A stretch of 64,000 nt of DNA from the NCBI RefSeq assembly GCF_001659605.2, contig NC_035176.2, positions 21,577,890 through 21,641,889 on the forward strand. Direction: 5' to 3'. Under the pieces are notes generated by a model. It was not told the origin of the DNA. It saw nothing but the letters and a program-made list of their open reading frames with translations, and ran no database searches. Below are positions 22,537-33,303 of the stretch, piece after piece (position 1 is the first letter of the stretch; the number at the start of each line of letters is the position of its first letter). Both the position numbers and the translations under genes were made by a program. Origin of the DNA: Manihot esculenta (taxonomy: Eukaryota > Streptophyta > Magnoliopsida > Malpighiales > Euphorbiaceae).

Positions 22537-22797
22537 TTGAATATGAACTGCAAATATGGAAAAAAGGCAGCTATTAGAATATTTAAAAGTGACAATAATA
22601 AGAATTGTTTGTATTATGCTTGCCGAGATAACAAATGCAATACTTTTATTGGATGGTGGGTTGCTGCTAGTAAGTTTCCAATAACTGGAGAAACTATGGA
22701 ATATGGTAGTAGGCAAAGGAATTATAGTAGAGAAATTGCTGATTTGAAGGGTGAAATTCTAAGTTTCAAGAAAGAAAATAGGAGGATATTATTATAG
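22537..22797 (+). CDS. GRF-type zinc-finger / coiled-coil small protein of the MULE
   Basis: The 86-codon frame from ATG 22537 (a second in-frame ATG lies two codons on) contains a pattern close to the GRF zinc finger: NCKYGKKAAIR, then NCLYYAC, then CNTFIGWW. The second Cys of the usual CxCG is Tyr here. Residues about 63-86 (EIADLKGEILSFKKENRRIL) look like a coiled coil. A leader intron is possible at 22388-22502 (GTAAAT...ATGTAG). It lies inside the MULE, convergent with the transposase. GRF fingers bind nucleic acid in other proteins; a role in transposition is inference. A downstream continuation after the TAG is open, so the protein may be truncated. Confidence 0.6.
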   Translation: MNMNCKYGKKAAIRIFKSDNNKNCLYYACRDNKCNTFIGWWVAASKFPITGETMEYGSRQRNYSREIADLKGEILSFKKENRRILL

Positions 22798-22799
22798 TT

Positions 22800-23152
22800 G
22801 AATGAAATTTACAAGGAAGGACTAAATTATTATCGAATGGATAAATTTAGTGGCAAATTTAATAATGAATCTAAAAATTAAGGGATCAATTTGTTTAATA
22901 AAATTAAAATGAAGGGACTACTATGTTAGTATTTTAATAATATAAAGTCTGAATTGCTATATATAAGCAAATATGATATGAACGGCCAGTATTAAAAAAG
23001 GTTAATGAAATTTACAAATTGCATAAGGAATAGCCTGCTTTACTATAAAAAATTTGTGATTTCATTCATGGTCTTGAACATTACATGAAGATAATTGAAT
23101 CACCCTTAGACCATACAATGTCTATGTACAAAAACCATAATATCTGCATATA
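22800..23152. other. MULE interior, no gene seen
   Basis: This is AT-rich sequence between the GRF ORF and solo LTR F. The first codons after the GRF stop remain open for a short way; nothing else can be read. Confidence 0.5.
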
Positions 23153-24506
23153 TGATCAGTCCAAATTTAAATCATTTTATCATGATGTTATTAATGTTAA
23201 TTTACACTTTTTTTTGCCTAATTTTGTGGTTTTGATCTTATTTTGCAGAAAATGATGTAAAGAGTTAATTTGGAGAGAATACCCTTAAAACTGCCTAAAA
23301 TGAAATAAAGGAGAACAAGTATGCCAAGTTGCAACTTAAGAGGAGATAAATAAGGAAAGTAATTTGAAATTCAAATTTCAAATCTTCAAGAGCATTCAAA
23401 ATTCAAAATTCAGCTTATTCAAGAAGCCAAATCTCAAGGAGATACACATTCAAAATTCAAAATTCAAAAGAAGGCTCCACCTCATCAAAGCAACTTGGGC
23501 AGCAAGTTAAACATTGGGCAGCAAGCTTGGGCAGCAAGGAAGAGCTAGGGCAGCACATAAAGGCTATAAATATATCTCTTCAAGTGCCGCACACACACTT
23601 CTCAACCCTTGGACAATCGGCCACACAAGCCTTTGCACTCCAAGCCCCCTCCTTCTTCCCTTCTTCTTCCTTTCTTTATTTTTGAGTTTTGTTTCAGTCA
23701 TGAGTGGCTGAAACTCCTTTTTCTAGTTGAAGATTAAGTGAAACTTTGGTTGTTTTATGGATTGGGAGATCTGAACATACATTGTTTATATTTTATTTTT
23801 CAATATTTATGCAATTTCATGCTTAATTCTATTGTTACTTTGTTATTTAGATCAATAAGACCAATTGATTCTTGACTGCAAGGTAATAATTTGTTAGTTT
23901 GGATAGTTTTAAGTCCGCAATTGATTGGATTATTCAAACATAAGTAACTCTTGGTGTAAAAACTAAGGAAATTACACGATCTAGTAATATCACCATGCGT
24001 TTGGGTAGCTAGAATTAGGTCTCTCTATTTCTTAATACAATAGATAGTTGTTAGATGCCAAAGGTCCAAGGACATTCCTTGGCAGCTTGTTGATTAGTGA
24101 TTAGTTAGAGGACATTCCCTAATTGATTTATGCTTAAGGAGGGATATGGTGGTGAGAAACGTCTTCCATCTCCATAACTAATTTATTGAATCAAACAAAG
24201 GAACCTAAGTATCAATGATCAATTCCAACTGAAGTGGATCCAATTCTTCAACTAGAGCTTTTCTCATATTTGAATTACTTTACTTTATTATTTGCTTTAC
24301 TTTATTACTTGCAGTATTAGTTTAATTCAATCAATCTTAAAACCCCCCTTTTTATTTTACTTTCAGTTTATTTACTTGGTCTTGATAAGGAAAATAGGTA
24401 AGTATCAATTCCTTGTGGATTCGATCCTTTTGCCACTATCTGCAGTTGTAAAATTGTTAATAACTAAAAATATTATTTTTGACCGGCTTCGACAACCGCA
24501 AAGTCA
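23153..24506 (+). mobile_element. Solo LTR F (Athila-type family of D/E)
   Basis: The 1354-bp LTR starts TGATCAGTCC and ends AAAGTCA, flanked by an exact duplication atata (23148-23152, 24507-24511). A ctataaatata TATA box is at about 23564. Sequence and length match E's LTR most closely. There is no internal region, so intra-element LTR recombination is the likely origin. Confidence 0.92.
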
Positions 24507-24511
24507 ATATA

Positions 24512-24719
24512 TACTAACTATTCTCCTGCAAAGGGAGTGTTTCCATGTAGAACTATTCATGTTATACAAAATATTTTTAATAATATCTACCATATCCACA
24601 ATCAACAAAAAAGTTCCAAAAAGTATCTTAAGTGATACACCTATTGAGCTGCACATATCCATAATACATATTAGCTCCATATCACTTCTTTGCCATCAAT
24701 AATATTGCACATCAAACCC
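24512..24719. other. MULE interior between F and A
   Basis: No coding sequence is visible. A 36-bp stretch (24588-24623) is repeated with few changes at 43104-43139 on the far side of element A, so the MULE had a short direct repeat about 100 bp apart before A inserted. Confidence 0.6.
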
Positions 24720-24724
24720 ACAGC

Positions 24725-26730
24725 TGTAACGACCCGAAAATCGGACCGCTACCGGCGCTAGGATCCAGATCGGTTTAAGGCCGCCGGGACCCGTAGCAAG
24801 CCTGACATAACCTGTAAACCTGTATAATCCCATACATGATCAACAACATGCATAAAAATTTAAACTTTTCTTTCATTCATTCCTCATACACCAAACTCAA
24901 CCTGTGCATGCACTAAAACATAATCATAAACTTGACCCCTCTGTGGGATCTCGTCAATGCCCCAATGGGCGATATACATGTGTTGAGTTGGCTAACATCT
25001 GTATCATCAAATATCTAGGATCATGCATCAACAAGGGATTTCAATACTCATAGGGTCAAGCACATCTATAACCTCAATACATAACATACTGTAATCTCTT
25101 ACATTAAATCATAGTACAACTGTCATGTCCACAATCTAACTATTACATAAACATGCTTCAAAACTCTGGCTAACCTCCTGGTCTACCCTGTACCTGCACA
25201 TCTGGGGTTAGGGGAGAGGGGTGAGCTACAAGCCCAGTGAGCAGAATAGTGAAATCATATATTAAAATTTCATGCTTTCATGAAATGCAACACATCACAA
25301 CAAATCACATCTCGGATGGTATTGTCACCTATAGTCCTCTACATAGTCCAACTGTGCCGGGACGTAGAATGGGTACAACCGGTCTTTCTCTTAACATAAC
25401 ATATCATAACATACCAATGTGCCAGGGACGTAGAATGGGTACAACCTGGACTTTCTCTTACATCGTGCCAGGGACGTAGAATGGGTACAACCTGGACTTC
25501 CATACCATATCATGCCATAACAACATCATACCATATGAGGACTAAAGGATCATCCAATAACCAATCCACATCAACATCATAAATGCAATGCAACATATTC
25601 GTGGATACTAATGGAAACAACCTACTATATCTCATGGCATTCATGATGCATGGATCATGCTCAAAATTCATATTTCATTTATTTTAAAACTTAAGGTTCA
25701 TTCCACTCACCTCTGGCTAACTCTGACAAACTCTGTAGCAGCTGGCTCACTGCTGGGGTCCTCGGTTCCTCGGGTCCGAACCTACACAGGTGGACTCCAA
25801 TGAGGGACCAAACATACATAAACATGACTCTAATATACTCCCCAAAAACCCCCCTAAAACATCATGAAACAATCACATAAAAACATGCAAGAAGTGGCTG
25901 GACAGGGCACTTTCGGCGGCAGGTTCGGCGGCTGAAAGTCCCTCCAGAGCCGAAAGTCAGGCAGGTTCGGCGGCACCTTCGGCGGCCGAAACTCCCAGAC
26001 AGAGGCGAAACTCATGCATGTTCGGCGGCACCTTCGGCGGCCGAAAGTCCCAGACAGAGACGAAAGTCTCCTTTCGGGGGCAACTTCGGCAGCCGAAGGG
26101 CCTGCCTCACCAGCCATGTTCGGCGGCCGAAAGCTCCTTCGGCTGCCGAACCTGGTTTCTGCCAAAGGGCAGAAACTTTGGCTCCTTTATGCACATTTGC
26201 CTCCTAACTCTTCCAACATGCATATAACTCATCCAAATCATGCAAAAATACATACAATGGTTCCTAGGGGCCTCAAACTAACTTAAACCCCAACTACAAC
26301 ACACAACAACAACACAAACCAACATACATTGCTCAAAAACACATATAAAACCCATAAACCTAACTATGAGCTAAACATGCATTCTACCCCATAAAACAAC
26401 TTAAAACTTACTTAAAACATATAATGAGCTTAAGATCGGCTCTTACCTCTTGAAGATCGAGAGAGAGGCGACCTAAACTCGGAGATCCAAGCAAATGAGC
26501 TCCTGAGTTCCCAAAGCTCCAAAACTTGTCTTAAATGCTCAAAACTTGCAATGTGAGGTGAAAACTCAACAAAAATGGTGGGGATTTGAAGGAAGAACAC
26601 TAGATTTGGAAGAGGGAGGTCGGAAGCTAGCTATGGCCGAAAATGGGAGAAAGCTCGCCCATTTCGGCTAAGTGACCCTTTTATAGGTGGCTGGCCAGGC
26701 CACGTTCGGGGGCCGAAAGTGCTTCCGCAT
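24725..26730 (-). repeat. 3' LTR of element A, inner end deleted
   Basis: It is collinear with 40848-42852, with about a dozen substitutions noticed, many of them C/G-to-T/A in the hairpin motifs. After gcttccgcat (26730) the match stops and the 3' UTR of A begins, while the intact LTR goes on for 190-220 more bases. Confidence 0.9.
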
Positions 26731-26786
26731 ACATACATAGCACATAAAACTCACAGGGAACTAACCTCAGAAAAGATAAGGGTATT
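26731..26786 (-). other. Remnant of A's ORF end and 3' UTR between its LTR and element B
   Basis: On the minus strand this gives the last polyprotein codons and the TGA at 26767-26769, then about 36 bp that align with the 3' UTR of C (gaggttagtt, tatgtgct). It ends at the deletion junction with the LTR. Confidence 0.8.
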
Positions 26787-26791
26787 GCTGG

Positions 26792-29105
26792 TGTAACGAC
26801 CCGGAAACCGGTACCCCTCTGTAACGGCCCGAACCATCACTGGCACTAGGATCCAGATCGGCTTAAGGCCGCCGAGACCCGTAGCAAGCCGACTATACTC
26901 TCTGTGTACCTAATAAATCCCATACATGATACAAAGATACTCAACAATCCTGTAAAACTCTGTAGGCTTAACTACTGCTACTCAGATATATCAATCTGAA
27001 ATGGCCCTCAGGGCCTATACCAGGGACTACTATCTGCTGTGGATCAAGGGATTGAAACCCTTTTACTCTGTAACACAATCCACTGGTATCACATCAAAGC
27101 CATACATTAAGCCTAACTCACACATTTCTCATCAAGAAACGTAAAACAGGATTCATGTACAAGGGATTAATCATCCATCACACTATAGCAATGATACTAG
27201 GAAAAGCACAAGTCTATCCAGTATACGACAGTACATATCTATACATTACATTACATTACAACTACTCTTTTAATTACATCATGTCCACTACGCTATTACA
27301 ACCATACATTCATGCATCACTTTCCTCTGTACTCTTCCTGACTTTGACTTCCCATAGCTATCTCAGAACCTGCAAAACTGGGGTTAAGGGAGTGGGATGA
27401 GCTCTATAGCCCAGTGAGGAGGAACAGTAAAACAGTTCATTAAGTACATGTTATCATGAAATGCGTCACATCACAAACAAATCATCAAACGGATGAATTT
27501 GTCACCTATAGCCCCCTACTATAAACAAATACCCTACTTGCTAGGGAGGCAGAGCCATCACCTAGACTTCTATGCCCAACTGTGCTAGGGAGGTAGAACC
27601 ATCACCCAGTCTTCTCTGTACTGTATCATATCACAACAAATCCAATAATGCTAGGGAGGCGGAGCCGTCACCCAGTCTTCTCTTATGCTGTATGTCTATC
27701 TGTAACTGAGTACCAGGAGCGACCTGGACTATCCAGGAGCGACCTGGAATGGCTATCTCATGCCATATCTCTGTCGTAGTATCTTATCTCATGTCAAGGG
27801 CTAAGGATCATCCAACGTTCATCCACACCACAACAACAACTTATGCAATGCATCAAATTCGTGGATTCTAATGCAATACAACCTATTACATAACATGGCA
27901 TTTTATGATGCATGGATCATGCTAGAATCGTGTCATTTCTCAAAATAAAATATTCAGTTTAGTTCCACTCACCTCTAGCCAATGCTGGCTAACTCTGGGC
28001 CAACTCTAACTCTGGAGCCTCCTCGGTTCCTCGGTCCAATCCTACACAGATGGACGTAAATGAGGTACCAAACATACTCTAACATAACTAGGAACATCTC
28101 TCCAAAAACCCTCTAAAATATCACAAAACATGCATGCAAAACAAGCAAAGGAAGGCTGGACAGGGCACCTTCGGCAGCACCTTCGGCGGCCGAATGTCTC
28201 CTCCAGAGACGAAAGTCAGGCATGTTCGGCGGCCTAACTTGGACTTTCGGGGGCCGAACCTGAGTTTAGCCAGAACTCAGTTTCGTGCACAAGGACGCCT
28301 GCCAGTCCCTCCATCACCTGTTCAGACCTCAACACATGCATTTAACCCTTCTAAAACATGCATAAACACTTCAACAAGCCTAAGGGAGCTTCAAATAACT
28401 TTAAACTCCAACAAACAAGCTCACAAGACACACATCAAACATAAAGGATTCATAAACCCTATGATGCACATCTCATGCAAACTCATGCCTAGCTCCCTTT
28501 TCCCTTTACAAAACTCATAAAAACATCATAAGAACCATGGATCAACACTTACCTCTTGAAGAACAAAGGCTGAGATGATCCAAACTCAAAGATATGGAGA
28601 AACCAAGCTTCAAAAGCTTCAAACTCCAAAACCTTGTTTAAAGCTCACAACTCTTCAAAACAAGGGTAAAACTCATTACAACCGTGAAAGATTTGAAGAA
28701 AAAACCATGAAAATACTTTAAGGAGATCAAGACCTCACCTAGGTCAGAAGGAGAGAAGAAACCTCCTCCTTTTTCTGCCACTCGGTGCCCTTATAGATGA
28801 GCAACCGCCTCAGGTTCGGCTGCCGAATCGCATGCAAAACTATGCAACTTTCGGGGGCCGAACATAACCTTCGGGGGCCGAACATTGGGCACTTTAGGCG
28901 GCCGAACTTAACCTTAGGGGGCCGAACATGGCAAAATGCCTCCTTGGCCATATCTCTTCAAAACTCAATCCTTTTCTACGCTAAACCTTTAAAACACTTG
29001 CACATATTTTAAAAAACTTTCTCTTACCCTTCCAGAGACCTCTGACATCCTCGAACTCCCCCGGATGGTAGGAATTCCGATGTCTGAATCTAGCCGGGTA
29101 TTACA
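26792..29105 (-). repeat. 3' LTR of element B
   Basis: The minus strand runs TGTAATACCCGG to GGGTCGTTACA. A tctataagg TATA box is at about 28790-28797 (minus). Hairpin motifs cluster at 28165-28260 and 28813-28925, many of them in the form with GGGGGCCGAA. A three-copy repeat (tgctagggaggyrgarcc) is at 27538-27685. The last 28 bp (26792-26819) are an extension that repeats the LTR terminus. Confidence 0.93.
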
Positions 29106-29120
29106 TTCTTCCCTCCTTTA
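29106..29120 (-). promoter_or_regulatory. Polypurine tract of element B
   Basis: The minus strand reads taaaggagggaagaa directly before the LTR TGTAATACC. Confidence 0.85.
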
Positions 29121-29499
29121 AAAACATTCGTCCTCGAATGTTAAAACAACAACAATAAACATACAGGGAAACAAGAAGAAAGCCTACCATCGGTCTCTAC
29201 GACGAGACACAGATACCCCTGGAGTAAAACTCCCGGGTTGGCTATACTGTCTGACTTTGCTGACCCTTCACTGCTTAAGCTGTGTCTACACTGAGCGTTT
29301 ACCACTCTTGCTTGTACACAAACGACCTGACTCTTTCATATGACTACTAACTTTTCTTTTCTTTGCCTTTTCTCAGCTTATTCGCACTCCTTTGGTTATA
29401 CTAACCTGTACTTCTGACTACGGATCTTCCTTTCTCTTTGATGCTTCTCGGCTTTATAACTCTACGGAAATGCTAGATGACTTGGCTATCACGTTCTCT
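29121..29499 (-). other. 3' untranslated part of element B
   Basis: It includes the acattcg-ggacgaatgtt inverted repeat that also precedes the PPT of C (here at about 29124-29142). No coding sequence is readable. Confidence 0.6.
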
Positions 29500-31220
29500 C
29501 TCTCTACTTACTTTCAATGTTATATTGTGACACATCACAATGAAACAGACATGCCCTGAAATTGCACTCAGCTTACAGAACTTGACCTCTATGCCATGTT
29601 CTCTGAAAATCTACAACATTTCGTAGATAACGGGCATGCTTCTCTGTTTCTCTAAACTATTCTACGATTTTGCTGCGCACTCTGATCCTTGCCCACTTTT
29701 CTTCTTCTTTACTATACTGGCTTCTTCTCTTTTGATCCCTTTTTTAACTACACTGGACTATCTCTAGCGCTCTAGCTCTCTAGCTCTCTAGCTATCTGTT
29801 TCTGTAGGATAACTTGAAAAGCAACTTCTGACTGAGGGCAGCTAACATCTCATCTGCCTCACCTAGGACATACTGTCTTGTATACTCAGAGTCGCTGAGC
29901 AGTTTTACCCCTTACCTCTGGTTTAGACTCTTCACTATCATAAAGATCTCACCTCTACGCAACTGCTAAATTGCTTTTTCTCTAACTGACTTTGGCCATA
30001 TAGTTCCCAACTCTTAGATCTATTATGGAAAACAACCAGCTGCTACTAGCTGGTCCTATATATCCTCCATTCTGCATGGGAACACCTGTCCTTGGTAGTG
30101 ATTTTGTGCAACTAGTCACAGTTGTGACAAAATCTCAAGGTTTCATCCTTCGTTTCTCACAACGATACTGGAACACTCCAGGGTGTGTGGTACTAAGTCG
30201 GATAGAATCCTTATCTACCAAGTTCACAACTGCTTTACTATCTCTTTCAATCTTGCAACTGCTTTTCTAACTCTTACATGCTACAGGTACCATTTCAAAA
30301 GAAGAGATGAAGATGAATCTAGTCTCCCTTCTCACTTAACTTTCAAACTCTACTGGGATAACATATAACACTCTTTCTCTTTTCCTGTCTATGAATACTG
30401 AGGCTGGTTCCCTGACCTGGCTATGCGCTCAAACAAGAGCAAGAAAACTCCTGACTAACTTCCCTAACGAATTCACGAGCCTGTAGGGTTGATATCAAAC
30501 TGCTGGGTATGCTAACCTGTCCCCCTCTAAGGACTAACTCTGACCCATCCGAGCCTCTGAACTCTGACCTGTCCTACCTTGTCTTTGCAGACGTAGGTAG
30601 TACCTCGAGTAGCTAGCCAATCCGCCCTAGGTTGACATCATCAGTCACCCCTAGAACCATAAGGTCAGCTGGACGGCATCTACTACTCTCACCAAACTCT
30701 GAACTGAACCGACAGACTGACTCTGCCATAGATGGATCACACTCTTGGGCCCTCTGACCCAAAGAGAACACTCTAAGCCAGAAGTTATCAACCCCTCCTC
30801 TATTTATGGCTCTCACAACAACAGGGAAAGAAACATCAGGGTCCACTATAACCTACACATCTGAACACCCTCAAGTGAACGTATTTGATGTCACCGTGTT
30901 CAATGTGTTAACCGCCTACTAAGTCAGGATGAAGATCCAAGCTAAAGCTAACGAATCTTCCTTCGGGAACCGACCAAAGAAAAGGAGAACTCTCTTCTCC
31001 TGCGTTAACCACTGTCCTGAAACATGGCTAGAGCAACAGGCTGAGTTACACTACTCGAAGTCATCTGCTGGGACTGTGCCAATCTGGGCCGCAGTAGGAC
31101 GCTCACAAAATATGAGTCCTTTCTGCTCGCATCTATACATGCCGTAGTCCCATACCATCAGACTACTTTTGTGTAACCTCCACGCCTCACGGATCCAGAA
31201 CTATCTGAACTAAAGCTCAC
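29500..31220 (-). pseudogene. Scrambled gag-end / protease / RT relic inside element B
   Basis: Base-level similarity is collinear with A 37740-39330. Examples are 30014-30260 against the RT start of A at 38120-38340, 30613-30846 against the protease (MDP-V-SF in place of MDPGASHSF, then CDPSMAESVC), and 30840-31220 against the A gag tail and zinc-knuckle coding. It is full of substitutions, stops and small indels; a minus-strand frame survives only at 30613-30846. It duplicates the knuckle region that the intact gag ORF also carries, so two sources were joined in B. Confidence 0.75.
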
Positions 31221-31535
31221 TCGCCATCTAATCCCAGACTAAACTGAAATCTCTTTCTAACCTTTCTTACTTTACATTTAGTCTATTCTGTTCTTTCTCT
31301 GCTCTATCTTCTCTCATTTACTCTTTTCTTTCCTTACTTTTCTCTTACTTACTTTTATTCTTTTTCTTACTCTTCACTTTCTTCCGCTATTCTCTGCCTT
31401 CTTTCTTTACTTGAGGTCTACACTCAGAGATGAGAGATCACTCTCTCTCTACCTGGACTTCAAAGCCATACGGCTATAGCTCTCGAGCTTTTTCCTGGCT
31501 CACTAACATGTAGCGACTCACTCGTCTCTAAACCT
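31221..31535 (-). other. Pyrimidine-rich spacer in element B
   Basis: On the plus strand it is rich in CT and TTTCT (31250-31400). It separates the gag ORF stop from the pol relic. No gene is seen. Confidence 0.6.
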
Positions 31536-33008
31536 TTATCTCTGACCTTTTGGCTCTGAACATCTAACTCTAGTACACTTTACTATTTTCACATCAACTG
31601 ATATTCTATACACATTAGAACACTCAAAAGTGAGTTTACCTGGCACCACTGTGTTCCGTGTGTCTGTCTCTGGCTGATCCTGGGTGAAACTCCGAGCCGG
31701 AACTAACGGACTTCCACTGAAGGAACCTCCTGAAGAAGGGACTACCCCTCTTTCTCTACCTCTGCCCTGCACCGAGGCTGGAGCTTCTGGTGGAATTATA
31801 TTGTCTGCGGATGTCTGTGGGAACTGTGCTGACATGACCGTAATGGGACACTCTCGTGCCATGTGCCCCTCCTGTCCGCACCTGAAACATGCTGTTGTCC
31901 CAGCCCGACATACGCCTTTGTGCCTCCTACCGCACTTCACACATCTAGAACTATCCCAACCAGAACTCGAACCCTCGCGACAACCTATGCCAAACTTTAC
32001 CCTATTCCAGAACTCTCTTTTCTTTGACCCTTTCAGGCCTCTCACTTTCTTTTTATTCTTTGCAGCAGCTTCACCCAAAGGGAAATGAGCACTATTCTCT
32101 GGGTCATTTTCAATACTCATGTTTTCTGTCTGCCCTGGCTGCTCACAGTCACTCTCTTTATGCTCCCTTGAACTATCTGAACAAGCCCATCCTGCAAACT
32201 CTATAGCAAACTGTTCCCAGGATAAGTTTTCTACCCTCGGATCCACATACTGGGTGAACCATTCCCTTGCCTTCTCACATTTCACTGTAACCCCTGCCAT
32301 CTGTATGGCTCTACTCTCATTAGCTCCCAACTCATCGGTTATCAGCTTAACCATTCTAAGATACTCAACAGGGTCATCACCAGTCTCAAATTTGGGAACA
32401 TCCAACCTCAAATAAGCTGTCATCTGCACCATACTTTCCCCAGGTGAACTAGGCTTGGGTGTTTGGACAATTGGGGCTACTGGTTCTCCTGGTGGTGGAG
32501 GAGGTGCAACATTCCCTGAGGTAGGGTTTGCTAAACTTGGATAACCAAAGAAGGGTGGAAACATGGTATACTGTGGATGTGGCGGTGGATATGGCGGATA
32601 AAAGGAAGGATAGGGCATAAAGGTGGGATATGGGTGATAACTAGGAAACTCTGATGTACCTCTCATCGGGTACTCTGCCCCCCACTGGTAGGGTGGATAC
32701 TGAGGTGGAACAAATCTCGAGGCCTGAGTGCCTCCTTGGGACTCACCCATATCTCCTCCCAACCCACTCCTGCCAAAGCTACCATCTCTACTCTGCTCAT
32801 TCTCCTCTATTTCTCTCATAAACCCTGACATACCACTCTGGACAACTCCCCTTCTACTCTCATCATCAGACCTTCTAGGGTCCCTTGATGTACCTTCTCT
32901 GCTTAAACTATCTGATGTTGCCCTTTGCAGAACGGGGAGATGAGCATCTATGTCCTCATCCTCCGGCGGAGCTCCTGTCAATCTAGCAGATCGACGAGTT
33001 CCTCTCAT
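31536..33008 (-). CDS. Gag-like ORF of element B
   Basis: It is open without a stop from the ATG at 33008 (MRGTRRSARLTG, matching A) for 490 codons; upstream codons to 33071 are also open. It has a disordered Pro/Tyr-rich N-terminal third, then a Retrotrans_gag start (YLRLDVPKFETGDDPVEYLR), which lacks about 70 residues found in A after the SSRE block. A CCHC knuckle [15 protein letters not shown] is near 31850-31895. Before the protease would begin, the frame leaves family similarity and ends in about 20 unrelated residues. As a capsid protein it is probably impaired; as an RNA-binding protein it could be whole. It is the only long ORF kept in B. Confidence 0.85.
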   Translation of the reverse strand: MRGTRRSARLTGAPPEDEDIDAHLPVLQRATSDSLSREGTSRDPRRSDDESRRGVVQSGMSGFMREIEENEQSRDGSFGRSGLGGDMGESQGGTQASRFVPPQYPPYQWGAEYPMRGTSEFPSYHPYPTFMPYPSFYPPYPPPHPQYTMFPPFFGYPSLANPTSGNVAPPPPPGEPVAPIVQTPKPSSPGESMVQMTAYLRLDVPKFETGDDPVEYLRMVKLITDELGANESRAIQMAGVTVKCEKAREWFTQYVDPRVENLSWEQFAIEFAGWACSDSSREHKESDCEQPGQTENMSIENDPENSAHFPLGEAAAKNKKKVRGLKGSKKREFWNRVKFGIGCREGSSSGWDSSRCVKCGRRHKGVCRAGTTACFRCGQEGHMARECPITVMSAQFPQTSADNIIPPEAPASVQGRGRERGVVPSSGGSFSGSPLVPARSFTQDQPETDTRNTVVPGKLTFECSNVYRISVDVKIVKCTRVRCSEPKGQR

Positions 33009-33288
33009 CCTGCCTCTGAAAAGCACAACATCACACAAAAATATCATCAAATGATCCATATGAAAACACATGAATCCTTAACACATATCAAACATATCAA
33101 TACTGCACATGCAACTTATCATGGCATTTCACATCAGCATGCAAAACAGGACTCCACATCCTATCCTAGTGGACATGATTTTACCTATTGTGCTTCCCCT
33201 CCTATACAAGACAACACCTCTTTCCGATGTGGGATATCTCTAATCCTTGAGCAAAGATGCTCAACACACCGTACTCTTGAGGCCCTAT

Positions 33289-33300
33289 GCTCTGATACCA
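33289..33300 (-). promoter_or_regulatory. Primer-binding site of element B (initiator tRNA-Met)
   Basis: The minus strand TGGTATCAGAGC matches the 3' end of plant initiator tRNA-Met and lies 3 bp from the LTR end. Confidence 0.9.
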
Positions 33301-33303
33301 ATC

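Noticed and set aside
27155..28520. Identical short ORFs at 27155/33667, 28134/34646 and 28797/35309
   Set aside because: They are duplicated only because both lie in the two LTRs of B; there is no sign of coding.
30025..30368. Plus-strand ORFs in B
   Set aside because: They are antisense shadows of the decayed RT region, which aligns base by base to A on the minus strand.
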